NCBI RefSeq assembly: GCF_021404465.1
Contig: NZ_JABFTT010000006.1
Location: 124,001 to 188,000, forward strand
DNA length: 64,000 bases
DNA from: Billgrantia zhangzhouensis
GTDB lineage: Bacteria > Pseudomonadota > Gammaproteobacteria > Pseudomonadales > Halomonadaceae
Reading direction: 5' to 3'
The notes below the pieces were generated by a model. The model searched no databases, was not told where the DNA came from, and saw nothing but the letters and a program-made list of their open reading frames with translations. A program made the translations under genes and the position numbers. Below, piece by piece: positions 40,001-48,637 of this stretch (position 1 is its first letter; the number at the start of each line of letters is the position of its first letter).

Positions 40001-41069
40001 TCACTTGCGAGTCGGGCAGGAAGACCCGGCTCTGTACCGGGCGAATCCAGGCGTCGTTGCCCTGGGTCAGGCCGAGGGCGTGGAAGCGGTGCTTGGGCAG
40101 CTCGGCGTGTACTAGGTCGTCGGCAGCGTCGGTGCGCAACTCCAGGCGCACGGTGGGGCCGACTACCGAGATCAACTCGATCCTGGCGGGCAGGGTGTCG
40201 CTGGCGACCGCCTCGGCGTAGACCTCGATCTCATGCGGGCGCACATAGGCGAGTCCGCTCTCGTTGCGACGGTCGTGGAACTCCGGTGCGGGGAGCCGGA
40301 TATCGCCGATACGTGCCTCGCCGGCGTGGATACCGGCGCGGAAGCGGTTGACGTTGCCCAGGAACTGGTAGACGAAGGGGTTGGCGGGGTTGTCGTAGAC
40401 CTCCTCAGGCGAGCCGTCCTGCTCTACCTTGCCCTTGTTCATCACCACCACCCGGTCGGAGACCTCCAGTGCCTCTTCCTGGTCATGGGTGACGAACACG
40501 CTGGTGACGTGGATCTCGTCGTGCAGCCGGCGAAGCCAGCGGCGCAGCTCGGCGCGTACTTTGGCGTCCAACGCCCCGAAGGGCTCGTCGAGCAGCAGCA
40601 CCTTGGGTTCCACCGCCAGGGCGCGGGCCAGGGCGATACGCTGGCGTTGGCCGCCGGAGAGTTGGTGCGGATAGCGGTGGGCGGTCCAGTCGAGCTGCAC
40701 CAGCTCCAGCAGGCGCATCACCTTATCGCGGATCTCGGCCTTGCCGGGCCGGGTGCGGCGCGGGCGCACGGTCAGGCCGTAGGCGACGTTCTGGAACACC
40801 GTCATGTGCTTGAACAGCGCGTAGTGTTGAAACACGAAGCCGACGCCGCGCTGGCTGACATGCAACTCGGTGGTGTCCTCGCCGTGGAAGCGGATGCGCC
40901 CGGTGTCGGGTTGCTCCAGCCCGGCGATGATACGCAGCAGAGTGGTCTTGCCCGAGCCGGAGGGGCCTAGCAGGGCGGTCAGCTCGCCTTCGCGGAAGGT
41001 GAGGCTGACGTTGTCCACGGCGATGAAGTCGCGGAAATGCTTGTTGACGTGATCGATCTCGATGCTCAT
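39990..41069 (-). CDS. cysA: Sulfate/thiosulfate ABC transporter ATP-binding protein CysA
   Basis: CysA energises sulfate and thiosulfate uptake. The 359-residue protein has Walker [19 protein letters not shown] near residue 35, Q-loop [13 protein letters not shown], signature [16 protein letters not shown], Walker [13 protein letters not shown] and H-loop [11 protein letters not shown]. The C-terminal TOBE-type part (about 240-350) includes [13 protein letters not shown]. It is the last gene of sbp-cysT-cysW-cysA and ends in the 13-bp duplication. Confidence 0.95.
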   Translation of the reverse strand: MSIEIDHVNKHFRDFIAVDNVSLTFREGELTALLGPSGSGKTTLLRIIAGLEQPDTGRIRFHGEDTTELHVSQRGVGFVFQHYALFKHMTVFQNVAYGLTVRPRRTRPGKAEIRDKVMRLLELVQLDWTAHRYPHQLSGGQRQRIALARALAVEPKVLLLDEPFGALDAKVRAELRRWLRRLHDEIHVTSVFVTHDQEEALEVSDRVVVMNKGKVEQDGSPEEVYDNPANPFVYQFLGNVNRFRAGIHAGEARIGDIRLPAPEFHDRRNESGLAYVRPHEIEVYAEAVASDTLPARIELISVVGPTVRLELRTDAADDLVHAELPKHRFHALGLTQGNDAWIRPVQSRVFLPDSQVSNG

Positions 41070-41107
41070 TTGATACGTTCTCCAGGGCGGGGGGGGCTAG
41101 CGGGATG

Positions 41108-42028
41108 TCAGGCTTCCGCCAGTTTCTGGCGCCTCTCTTCCTGCCACTCGACCACGCTCTTGATGGCGATGGTCACCAGGGCGAGCCCGGTCAGCAGCGA
41201 GGAGACGGCGAAGGCGGCGGTGAACATGTACTCGTTGTAGAGCACCTCGATATGCAGCGGCATGGTGTTGGTCTCGCCGCGGATGCGCCCGGAAACCACC
41301 GCCACGGCGCCGAACTCGCCCATGGCGCGGGCGTTGCACAGGATGATCCCGTAGATCAGCCCCCACTTGATATTAGGCAGGGTGACATGCCAGAAGGTTT
41401 TCCAGCCGCTCGCGCCCAGGGTCAGCGAGGCTTCCTCCTCCTCCTTGCCCTGCTGCTGCATCAGCGGGATCAGTTCCCGGGCGATGAACGGCAGGGTACC
41501 GAAGGCAATGACGATGACAATGCCGGGCACGGCGAAGATGATGCGCAGGTCGTAGGCCGAGAGCCACGGCCCCAACCAGCCCTGGGAACCGAACAGGATC
41601 ACGAAGATCAGCCCCACCACCACCGGCGAGATGGCGAAGGGCATGTCAATCAGCGAGATCAGGATCGGCTTGCCGCGAAACTCGAACTTGGCGATGGCCC
41701 AGGCGGCGGCGATGCCGAACAGAGTGTTGAGCGGCACCACGATCGCCACCACCAGCAGGGTGAGGCGAATGGCGGCCAGGGCGTCCGGCTCGGTAATCGC
41801 CGAGTACCAGACCCCGAGGCCGCGCTCGAAGGCGCTGTAGAGCACCACCGCCAGCGGCAGCATGAGAAACAGCGCGAGGAAGGTCAGCGCCGTGCCGATC
41901 AGCGCGACGCGCACCCAGGCGGGTTCCTCGGTGGCGCGGCGCCACAGCGGTGCTGGACCTTGGCGCGGGTGGGCCTGTGCCACCGTCACGCTGCTCAGGC
42001 CAACGCGTTTGGCCAGTTTGTCACTCAC
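41108..42028 (-). CDS. cysW: Sulfate ABC transporter permease CysW
   Basis: CysW is one of two permease subunits for sulfate import. The 306-residue protein has six membrane helices and the coupling loop EEEASLTLGASGWKTFWHVTLP near residue 200, with the conserved NARAMGEFGAVAVVSGRIRG after it. An N-terminal extension of about 35 residues precedes the first helix. It lies 13 bases after cysT and 38 bases before cysA. Confidence 0.94.
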   Translation of the reverse strand: MSDKLAKRVGLSSVTVAQAHPRQGPAPLWRRATEEPAWVRVALIGTALTFLALFLMLPLAVVLYSAFERGLGVWYSAITEPDALAAIRLTLLVVAIVVPLNTLFGIAAAWAIAKFEFRGKPILISLIDMPFAISPVVVGLIFVILFGSQGWLGPWLSAYDLRIIFAVPGIVIVIAFGTLPFIARELIPLMQQQGKEEEEASLTLGASGWKTFWHVTLPNIKWGLIYGIILCNARAMGEFGAVAVVSGRIRGETNTMPLHIEVLYNEYMFTAAFAVSSLLTGLALVTIAIKSVVEWQEERRQKLAEA

Positions 42029-42041
42029 GTATCACTCCTCG

Positions 42042-42875
42042 TTAACCGTAGCGGCGGGAGGTCCACCACTGCAGACCATTGATCACCAGCAGCATCAGGA
42101 AGGCGGCGACCAGCATCACCGTGCCGATGGCGGCGGCGCCCTGGTAGTCGTACTGTTCGGCCCGGGCGACGATCAGCAGCGGGGTGATCTCGGTGCGGAA
42201 CGGCAGATTGCCCGAGATGAATACCACCGAGCCGTATTCGCCCAGCGCGCGGGCGAAGGCCAGCGCATAGCCGGTGAGCAGTGCCGGCAGCAGCGCCGGC
42301 AGAATCACCCGGCGCAGGGTGGTGAGGCGGCCGGCGCCGAGGCTGGCGGAGGCTTCCTCCCACTCGGCGTCGAGATCCTCCAGCACCGGCTGCACGGTGC
42401 GCACCACGAAGGGCAGGCCGATATAGGTCAGCGCCACGATCACGCCGAGCTGGGTGTAAGCGACGCGGATACCGAAGACGTCGAGGTACTGTCCCACCCA
42501 GCCGGTGCTGGCGTAGAGCGTTACCAGGGCGATGCCGGCCACCGCCGTGGGCAGGGCGAAGGGCAGGTCTACCAGAGCGTCGACCAGCTTCTTGCCGGGA
42601 AAGCGGTAGCGCACCAGCACCCAGGCCACCAGGGCGCCGAACACCAGGTTGATCGTTGCGGCGATCAGCGAGCTGCCGAAGGAGAGCTTGTAGGAGGCGA
42701 TGACCTGGCGGTGGGTCACGGCGTTCCAGAAGGTTTCCCAGCTCAAGGTCGTGGTGTAGAGCAGGAAGGCGCCCACCGGCACCAGGAACACCAGCCCCAG
42801 GTAGAGCAGCGTAAAGCCCATGGTCAGGCCGAAGCCGGGGATCACCCGGCCTCGGGATGCGGCGACGCCAGCCAT
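42042..42875 (-). CDS. cysT: Sulfate ABC transporter permease CysT (CysU)
   Basis: CysT pairs with CysW. The 277-residue protein has six membrane helices, the CysT start GFTLLYLGLVFLVPVGAFL, and the coupling loop EEASASLGAGRLTTLRRVILP near residue 180, then ALGEYGSVVFISGNLPF. Its ATG overlaps the sbp stop (ATGA), so receptor and permease production are linked. Confidence 0.94.
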   Translation of the reverse strand: MAGVAASRGRVIPGFGLTMGFTLLYLGLVFLVPVGAFLLYTTTLSWETFWNAVTHRQVIASYKLSFGSSLIAATINLVFGALVAWVLVRYRFPGKKLVDALVDLPFALPTAVAGIALVTLYASTGWVGQYLDVFGIRVAYTQLGVIVALTYIGLPFVVRTVQPVLEDLDAEWEEASASLGAGRLTTLRRVILPALLPALLTGYALAFARALGEYGSVVFISGNLPFRTEITPLLIVARAEQYDYQGAAAIGTVMLVAAFLMLLVINGLQWWTSRRYG

Positions 42876-43921
42876 CAGTTGATCTCTTCCAGGATGCGAT
42901 CGAACACGCCGCCGTCGTTGAAGTGCGTCTCCTGGGCGTTCTGCCAGCTCTCGAACACCTCATCCACGGTGAACAGATCGAGTTCCGGGAACAGGTCGGT
43001 GTACTCGGCGAGGATCGTCGGGTCGCTCGGACGATAGAAGTGTTTGGCGGCGAGGTGTTGCGCCTCGTCGGTATAGAGGAACTCCAGGTACGCTTCGGCG
43101 ACCTCGCGGGTGCCTTTGCGCTCCACGTTGGCGTCCACCACGGTGACCGGCGGCTCGGCGAGGATGCTCAATGAAGGCACGATGATCTCGTATTCGCCGC
43201 GGCCCAGCTCCTCCACCGAGAGGATCGCCTCGTTTTCCCAGGCGATGAAGGCGTCGCCTAGGCGCCGCTGCACGAAGGTGTTGGTGGCGCCGCGGGCCGC
43301 CGGGTCGAGCACCGGCACGTTGTCGTAGACCTGGCGCACGAACTCAAACGTGCGCTCCTCGTCGCCGTCGAACTTGTCCAGGCCGTACCCCCACAGCGCC
43401 AGGTAGTTCCAGCGCGCGCCGCCGGAGGTCTTGGGGTTGGGGGTGATCACTTCCACGTCGTCGCGCACCAGATCGTCCCAGTCCTGGATGTTCTTCGGAT
43501 TGCCCTCGCGCACCACGATCACGATGGTGGAGGTGTAGGGCGAGCTATTGTTGGGCAGGCGGCTCTGCCAGTCGTCCGGAATCAGCTCGCGCTGGCGCAG
43601 GGCGTCCACGTCGTAGCCTAGCGCCAGGGTCACCACATCGGCATCCAGCCCATCCAGCACTGCCCGGCCCTGGGAACCGGAGCCGCCGTGGGACTGGCGC
43701 ACGTTGACCTGCTGGTCCGCTTCCTCCAGCCAGTGCTCGGCGAACAGCGCGTTGTATTCGCGGTAGAACTCGCGGGTGGGATCGTAGGAGACGTTGAGGA
43801 TCTCCACCCTCTCCTGCGCCACGGTCTGGGGCACGGCGGCGGTGAGCAGGGCGCCGCCCAGCAGCACGGCAGCGGTCAAAGGGAGAAGGCGGCGTTGCGG
43901 GCGATTCGCCTGGTGGATCAT
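42875..43921 (-). CDS. Sulfate/thiosulfate-binding periplasmic protein
   Basis: This 348-residue receptor captures sulfate or thiosulfate for CysTWA. It has a Sec signal cleaved near TVAQERVE and the family blocks LNVSYDPTREFYREYN, VRQSHGGSGSQGRAVLDGL, DVVTLALGYDVDAL, VITPNPKTSGGARWNYLALWGYG (in parts) and FYRPSDPTILAEY. The sequence does not clearly separate Sbp from CysP. The CysB-like gene lies 102 bases upstream on the same strand. Confidence 0.93.
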   Translation of the reverse strand: MIHQANRPQRRLLPLTAAVLLGGALLTAAVPQTVAQERVEILNVSYDPTREFYREYNALFAEHWLEEADQQVNVRQSHGGSGSQGRAVLDGLDADVVTLALGYDVDALRQRELIPDDWQSRLPNNSSPYTSTIVIVVREGNPKNIQDWDDLVRDDVEVITPNPKTSGGARWNYLALWGYGLDKFDGDEERTFEFVRQVYDNVPVLDPAARGATNTFVQRRLGDAFIAWENEAILSVEELGRGEYEIIVPSLSILAEPPVTVVDANVERKGTREVAEAYLEFLYTDEAQHLAAKHFYRPSDPTILAEYTDLFPELDLFTVDEVFESWQNAQETHFNDGGVFDRILEEIN

Positions 43922-44023
43922 GACGTTACTCCTGAAGCATTGATGTGGTGATGTGCCTCAGACTAACGCCGCTCACATATCCCATTAACGAATAAAAACT
44001 GGATTACTTATCGTAATTTGTGC
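43922..44023 (-). promoter_or_regulatory. Control region of the sulfate transport operon
   Basis: This AT-rich 102-base gap contains, in the sbp direction, ACGATAAG (44014 down to 44007) followed by TTTTTATTCGTTAAT, compatible with a CysB-type activator site and sigma70 promoter. ACGATAAG is shared with the tauD/ABC divergent region. Confidence 0.4.
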
Positions 44024-44956
44024 TTATTCCGCCTTGCCGGCCAACACCTGCTGCACGGTCAATTCATCCAGGTCTTCCCGGCACAGTTGCAGGAAGCGAT
44101 AGGCATAGGTGCGCAGGAAATGGCCGCGACGCAAGGCCAGGTAGGTGGTGTTGCGCGGCAGTAGGTCGCTGGCATCGAGCAGGGTCAGGCCCCGGTCGCG
44201 CTCCTCGTGATAAGCCATCGAGGCGATCAGCCCGACACCGAGCCCAAGCTCCACGTAAGTCTTGATCACGTCGGCATCCAGTGCCGTGAGCACGATGTCG
44301 GGCACCACCTCGGCCGCGCAGAAGGCCCGGTCGATGCGCGCCCGTCCGGTGAAGCCCTCATGGTAAGTCACGATGGGATGCTCGGCGATACGCTCGAGAG
44401 TCAATGGCTTACCGTCGTCCAGGGGGTGCCCCTGGGGCACGATCACGCCGTGATACCAATGATAGAAGGGGAAGCAGGCGAACAACTGCCCCTCCTCATG
44501 GAGTGCCTCGGTGGCGATCCCTATGTCCACCTTGCCGGCCTTGAGCAGTGAGACGATCTCATCGGGCCCGCATTGGTGCAGTTCGAGATGCACCTTGGGA
44601 AAGACCTGCTTGAAGCGGGCAACGATCGGCGGCAATGCATAACGGGCCTGGGTATGGGTCGTGGCGATGGCCAGGCTACCCTGGTCCTCATGGGTGAGCT
44701 GGTGAGCCGAGCGCTTGAGATTCTCGGCATCCAGCAGGATGCGCTCAATGATTTCTACCAGGGCGGCTCCTCCTTGGGTCAGCCCAAGGATGCGCTTGCC
44801 GCGACGCTCGAAGAGTTCGACGCCGAGCTCCTCTTCCAGGTCGCGGATATGCTTGCTGGCACCGGATTGAGAGGTGTAGAGCGCATTGGAGGCTTCCGTG
44901 AGATTGAAGCCTCGGCGCACCGTTTCGCGAACGATACGCAATTGTTGAAAGTTCAT
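44024..44956 (-). CDS. cysB: LysR-family regulator, CysB/Cbl type
   Basis: CysB-type proteins activate sulfur assimilation genes, usually with N-acetylserine as inducer. The 310-residue protein has the N-terminal winged helix MNFQQLRIVRETVRRGFNL, ALYTSQSGASKHIRDLEEELG and LFERRGKRI, the CysB group's distinctive YTSQ-G-SK form, and a periplasmic-binding-like effector domain (THTQARYALPPIVARFK, IGIATEAL, YHEGFTGRARID). It lies beside the sulfate operon it probably controls. CysB and Cbl cannot be separated here. Confidence 0.88.
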   Translation of the reverse strand: MNFQQLRIVRETVRRGFNLTEASNALYTSQSGASKHIRDLEEELGVELFERRGKRILGLTQGGAALVEIIERILLDAENLKRSAHQLTHEDQGSLAIATTHTQARYALPPIVARFKQVFPKVHLELHQCGPDEIVSLLKAGKVDIGIATEALHEEGQLFACFPFYHWYHGVIVPQGHPLDDGKPLTLERIAEHPIVTYHEGFTGRARIDRAFCAAEVVPDIVLTALDADVIKTYVELGLGVGLIASMAYHEERDRGLTLLDASDLLPRNTTYLALRRGHFLRTYAYRFLQLCREDLDELTVQQVLAGKAE

Positions 44957-44970
44957 GGCCCCTTTACCGC

Positions 44971-45026
44971 AGCTGAAAATATTATTCAGGAATATAAATT
45001 CATTTTTTTATTCCCCTAAGTGATTT
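44971..45026. promoter_or_regulatory. AT-rich divergent region between cysB and mgtC-like gene
   Basis: The region has AGCTGAAAATATTATTC (44971) and TAAGTGATTT (45017), both close matches to words in the tauD/ABC divergent region. It probably includes the cysB promoter and an autoregulatory site. Confidence 0.35.
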
Positions 45027-45227
45027 TACGCGATATGGATATCAGCGAATGGGGATAGGCTGGGATGCCGTCGCCCTGCAGCGAATCGCATTCAGCACGC
45101 ACGAAATAGGTGAAGGCCGGGCGAGTTGCCCCAGCGCCCCCCGACACTCGAGACGGTCGCACCAGTTGAAGGAAATCGCAGCGCCTTCCACGCTAGGAAG
45201 ACTGCTTTCCAGGAACAAGGAAATGGC

Positions 45228-46505
45228 ATGGATGACCTTGCCAGCGATTTTCTCGCCGACAACACCGTACTCATACGCCTTGCCGTAGCGCTGCTGCTGG
45301 GCGCCCTGATCGGTATCGAGCGCGGCTGGGTCGCCCGCGAGCGGGAGTGGGGCGAGCGGGTGGCCGGGGTGCGTACCCATGCGCTGGTGGGACTGTTCGG
45401 CGGTGTTTCGGCCCTGCTGGCGGATGCCTTCACGCGCTGGGCCTTCCCGTTGATCTTCGTCGCCGTGGCGATCATCGCGCTGGTCGGCTATCGCGCCCGT
45501 ATGGAGCAAAGCGGCGATTACAGTATCACCGGCCTGATTGGGCTGTTGCTGACGTTCTGCTTCGGTGCCCTGGCCGTGGCTGTGGATATCGCCCTGGCCA
45601 CGGCCTGCGCCGTGATCACGGCGTTGATTCTCGACAACAAACGCGAGATACACGGCCTACTCAACAAGCTACAGGCCAATGAACTCGATGCCGGCCTCAA
45701 GCTGCTGTTGATCAGCGTGGTGATGCTGCCACTGCTGCCCAACGAGGATATGGGCCCCGGCGGCGTGCTCAACCCCTACGAGATATGGTGGCTGGTGGTA
45801 CTGATCGCCTCGATCTCATTCGTCGGCTACTTTGCCGTACGCCTGGGCGGCACCGAGAAGGGCATTCTGTTCACCGGACTGTTCGCCGGTCTCACCTCCT
45901 CCACCGCGCTGACCCTGCAGTACGCCCGACAGGCGCGTCGCGAACCGCAGTTGGCGCCGATGCTCGCCGCCGGTATTCTGCTGGCCTGCGGCACCATGTT
46001 GCCGCGCCTGCTGCTGTATGCCGCCCTGCTCGGCCCCGCGCTGTTGCCGCGCCTGGCGGCGCCGGTTGCGGCCATGGGCGTGACGCTCTACCTGCCGGCA
46101 CTGTGGCTATGGCGTCGACATCGCCGTACTCTCCGGGCCGACCGTCCGATGACCCAGAACCCCCTGGAACTGCGCGCTGCACTACTGCTCGGCGCCCTGC
46201 TGGCGGTGGTCATGGTGCTGGGCGAGTGGCTGCGAGCCTGGCTCGGCGATGCCGGGGTCTACCTATTGGCCGCCGTCTCGGGCATGGCCGACGTACATGC
46301 GGTTGCCCTGTCGCTGAGCCGCATGGCCACGACCACCATCGAACTCTCCACCGCCGTGCTGGGCATCGTGCTGGCGGCCTCGATGAACAACCTGTTCAAG
46401 GTGGTACTGACCCTGGCCGCGGGCACCGGCCGCCTCACCCGCAGTATCGTCGGCCCCATGCTGGCGTCGGCAGTCGTGGGTCTCGGCGTAGCGTGGCTGG
46501 CCTAG
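45228..46505 (+). CDS. MgtC/SapB-DUF4010 membrane protein
   Basis: The 425-residue inner membrane protein has an N-terminal MgtC/SapB domain (LLLGALIGIERGWVARERE, GVRTHALVGLFGG, DYSITGLIGLLLTF) and a C-terminal DUF4010 domain of several helices (GILFTGLFAGLTSSTALTL, AVSGMADVHAVALSLSRMA). Such proteins are associated with magnesium or general stress but the activity is undefined. AAGGAAATGGC before the ATG at 45228 fixes the start, although the frame is open from 45126. Confidence 0.88.
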   Translation: MDDLASDFLADNTVLIRLAVALLLGALIGIERGWVAREREWGERVAGVRTHALVGLFGGVSALLADAFTRWAFPLIFVAVAIIALVGYRARMEQSGDYSITGLIGLLLTFCFGALAVAVDIALATACAVITALILDNKREIHGLLNKLQANELDAGLKLLLISVVMLPLLPNEDMGPGGVLNPYEIWWLVVLIASISFVGYFAVRLGGTEKGILFTGLFAGLTSSTALTLQYARQARREPQLAPMLAAGILLACGTMLPRLLLYAALLGPALLPRLAAPVAAMGVTLYLPALWLWRRHRRTLRADRPMTQNPLELRAALLLGALLAVVMVLGEWLRAWLGDAGVYLLAAVSGMADVHAVALSLSRMATTTIELSTAVLGIVLAASMNNLFKVVLTLAAGTGRLTRSIVGPMLASAVVGLGVAWLA

Positions 46506-46508
46506 GAT

Positions 46509-46871
46509 CTAGGGAAGTCTCAGCACCTCACGAAAACCACCCCAAATCATGCGCTTGCCGTCGAACGGGTGATTGGCCGGGTCCATCATGTCCGCCATGC
46601 GCGGATCTTCCATCACTTTGGCGTTGATGCGGTCGCGCTCCTCCCGCGAGGCGTAGCGGATCCAGGCGAAGATCACCGTTTCCCCCGGCTCGAGCTTGAC
46701 GCTCTGGGGGAAAGAGGTATGCTCTCCCGGCTTGACGTCATCGGCCACGCATTCCACGTACTCCAGCGCGCCGTGATCGTGCCAGACTTCCCCGGCCTTC
46801 CGGGCCATTTCCAGATAGACATCCATATTGCCTTCGGGAACCGGCAGCACGAATCCATCGATATAGCTCAT
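46509..46871 (-). CDS. DUF1428 family protein
   Basis: The 120-residue protein opens MSYIDGFVLPVPEGNMDVYLE in family style and continues WHDHGALEYVECVADD, FAWIRYASREERDRIN and FDGKRMIWGGFREVL, matching the DUF1428/YbaA ferredoxin-like fold. Function is unknown. AGGAGA precedes the ATG at 46871. It follows the ECF sigma gene by 38 bases, so it is probably the regulon's adjacent target. Confidence 0.9.
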   Translation of the reverse strand: MSYIDGFVLPVPEGNMDVYLEMARKAGEVWHDHGALEYVECVADDVKPGEHTSFPQSVKLEPGETVIFAWIRYASREERDRINAKVMEDPRMADMMDPANHPFDGKRMIWGGFREVLRLP

Positions 46872-46909
46872 GGTCTTGTCTCCTGTGAGTTGGGGCTGAG
46901 CCAAAGGGC

Positions 46910-48157
46910 TCATGTCTCCTTCGAACCGGCAGCGGCAAAATCGACATCGTGCCGCCGTGCCGTCACTTCCTTCAGGCGACGTTTCAGAAAACGCCGCTCG
47001 GCCCCCTGGGTCACCAGCGCCAGCGCCTGACGATAATGCGCGGCCGCCTCTGCGTGTCGCTCCAACCGGCGCAGCAGATCGGCGCGAGTGGCGGGCAACA
47101 GGTGATAGCCAGGCAGATGGATCTTGTCGAGCAGCTCGAGGCCCGTTTCTAGCCCATCGGCCATGGCCACCGCCACGGCCCGGTTGAGCGCTACCACCGG
47201 CGTGGGCAGAATGGCGTACAGCAGGCTGTAGAGCGCGGCGATGCGGCGCCAGTCGGTCTCTTCCGGGCTCGACGCCCGAACGTGCAACGAGGCAATCGCG
47301 GCCTGCACCGTATACCCTCCGGGCATACCGCCACGCAGCGCTATCTCGACGTGAGCGCCCCCCTCCTCGATCTCGTCGACATGCCAGCGCGTACGATCCT
47401 GTTCTTCCAACAGCACGATGTCGCCAGCCTCGTCGGTACGTGTATCGCGCCGGGCGTGGTGCAGCTGCATCAGCGCCAGCAGGCCTCGCGCTTCGCGCTC
47501 GGCCGGCAGCAGCCGTACCAGCATCCGCCCCAGGCGAATCGCCTCACGGCAAAGGTCGGTGCGTACCCAGTCATCGCCGAAGCTGGCCGCGTAGCCCTCG
47601 TTGAAGATCAGGTAGATCACCGCCAGCACCGCTTCCAGGCGCTCGCCCAAGGCCGTGTCATCGGGCACCTCGAACGGGATTCCTGCATCGCGAATCTTGG
47701 CCTTGGCCCGCACCAGGCGCTGAGCCAGGGTCGGCACCGGCACCATGAAGGCACGGGCGATCTCCTCGGTGCGCAGCCCGCCCAGGGTGTGCAGCGTCAG
47801 CGCCACCTGGGCGGGCCGGGCCAGGGCCGGGTGACAGCAAGCAAAGATCAGACGCAGGCTGTCGAGAGGCTCGGCCTCGAGGTCGTTGTCGAGCAGCAGC
47901 TCCAGGTGCTGGCGCAGCTCATCGCCCTTGCGCTCGCGCATCTGCTGGTGGCGCAACTGGTCGACCACCTTGTGGCGCGCGGTGGAGATCAGCCACGAGG
48001 TCGGGTTAGGCGGCCAGCCTTGTGTCGGCCACTGCACCATCGCCGCCTCGAAAGCCGCCTGCACGGCATCCTCGGCCAGTTCGAAGTGGCCGAAGCGGCG
48101 AATCAGGCTGGCCAGCACGCGGCCATATTCGCGGCGGTAGAGCTCGTCAAGCGACAC
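46910..48157 (-). CDS. ECF42-type RNA polymerase sigma factor with C-terminal extension
   Basis: The 415-residue protein has sigma region 2 (RREYGRVLASLIRRFGHFELAEDAVQAAF in parts, TSWLISTARHKVVDQLRH), region 4 (LTLHTLGGLRTEEIARAFMVPVPTLAQRLVRAK in parts), and a long DUF6596/TPR-like C-terminal half. This layout defines the ECF42 group, in which no anti-sigma factor is found and the extension is thought to control activity. The YciI/DGPF gene just upstream is the conserved partner of that group. Confidence 0.9.
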   Translation of the reverse strand: MSLDELYRREYGRVLASLIRRFGHFELAEDAVQAAFEAAMVQWPTQGWPPNPTSWLISTARHKVVDQLRHQQMRERKGDELRQHLELLLDNDLEAEPLDSLRLIFACCHPALARPAQVALTLHTLGGLRTEEIARAFMVPVPTLAQRLVRAKAKIRDAGIPFEVPDDTALGERLEAVLAVIYLIFNEGYAASFGDDWVRTDLCREAIRLGRMLVRLLPAEREARGLLALMQLHHARRDTRTDEAGDIVLLEEQDRTRWHVDEIEEGGAHVEIALRGGMPGGYTVQAAIASLHVRASSPEETDWRRIAALYSLLYAILPTPVVALNRAVAVAMADGLETGLELLDKIHLPGYHLLPATRADLLRRLERHAEAAAHYRQALALVTQGAERRFLKRRLKEVTARRHDVDFAAAGSKET

Positions 48158-48166
48158 GTCGCTCCC

Positions 48167-48526
48167 TCATAGGCGATAGGCAGGGTCCACCGGTCTAACC
48201 TCGACCGAGCCGCCGACCCGCAGCGGCGGGATGCGCCGGGCCAGCCCCAAGGCTTCGTCCAGATCACGGCACTCCACTACGTGGAAGCCACCCAGTTGCT
48301 CGCGGCTCTCGGCAAAGGGGCCGTCCAGCATCACCGTCTTGCCATTCTGCTCGCGCAGCGTGGTGGCGGACGCCACCGACTGCAACCTGGCACCGCCGCG
48401 GTAGTGTCCGCTGGTGACCATCTCCTGGATCAAGGCATGGTAGTCATCCAGGACCGCTTCGCGTTCGACATCCGGCAAGCCGTTCCACAGCGCCTCGTCG
48501 ATACAGCACATCAACATGTATTGCAT
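48167..48526 (-). CDS. YciI/DGPF-domain protein
   Basis: This 119-residue protein starts MQYMLMCCIDEALW and contains the DGPF signature as VMLDGPFAESREQLGGF near residue 68 with a conserved histidine in GGFHVVECRDLDEAL. YciI-like proteins are small dimeric ferredoxin-like folds of unknown chemistry. It ends 10 bases before the sigma factor start, so both are cotranscribed; DGPF proteins are the usual ECF42 neighbours. Confidence 0.92.
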   Translation of the reverse strand: MQYMLMCCIDEALWNGLPDVEREAVLDDYHALIQEMVTSGHYRGGARLQSVASATTLREQNGKTVMLDGPFAESREQLGGFHVVECRDLDEALGLARRIPPLRVGGSVEVRPVDPAYRL

Positions 48527-48637
48527 GGTGGTCTCTCCTGGGTGATTCCTTAGATTAGCTCACTGGCCAGTACTCATGTTTCGTACGAGCACCGCCGAAA
48601 TCGACATCGCGTCACCTCGCGAATAGCGGGCTCCGAG

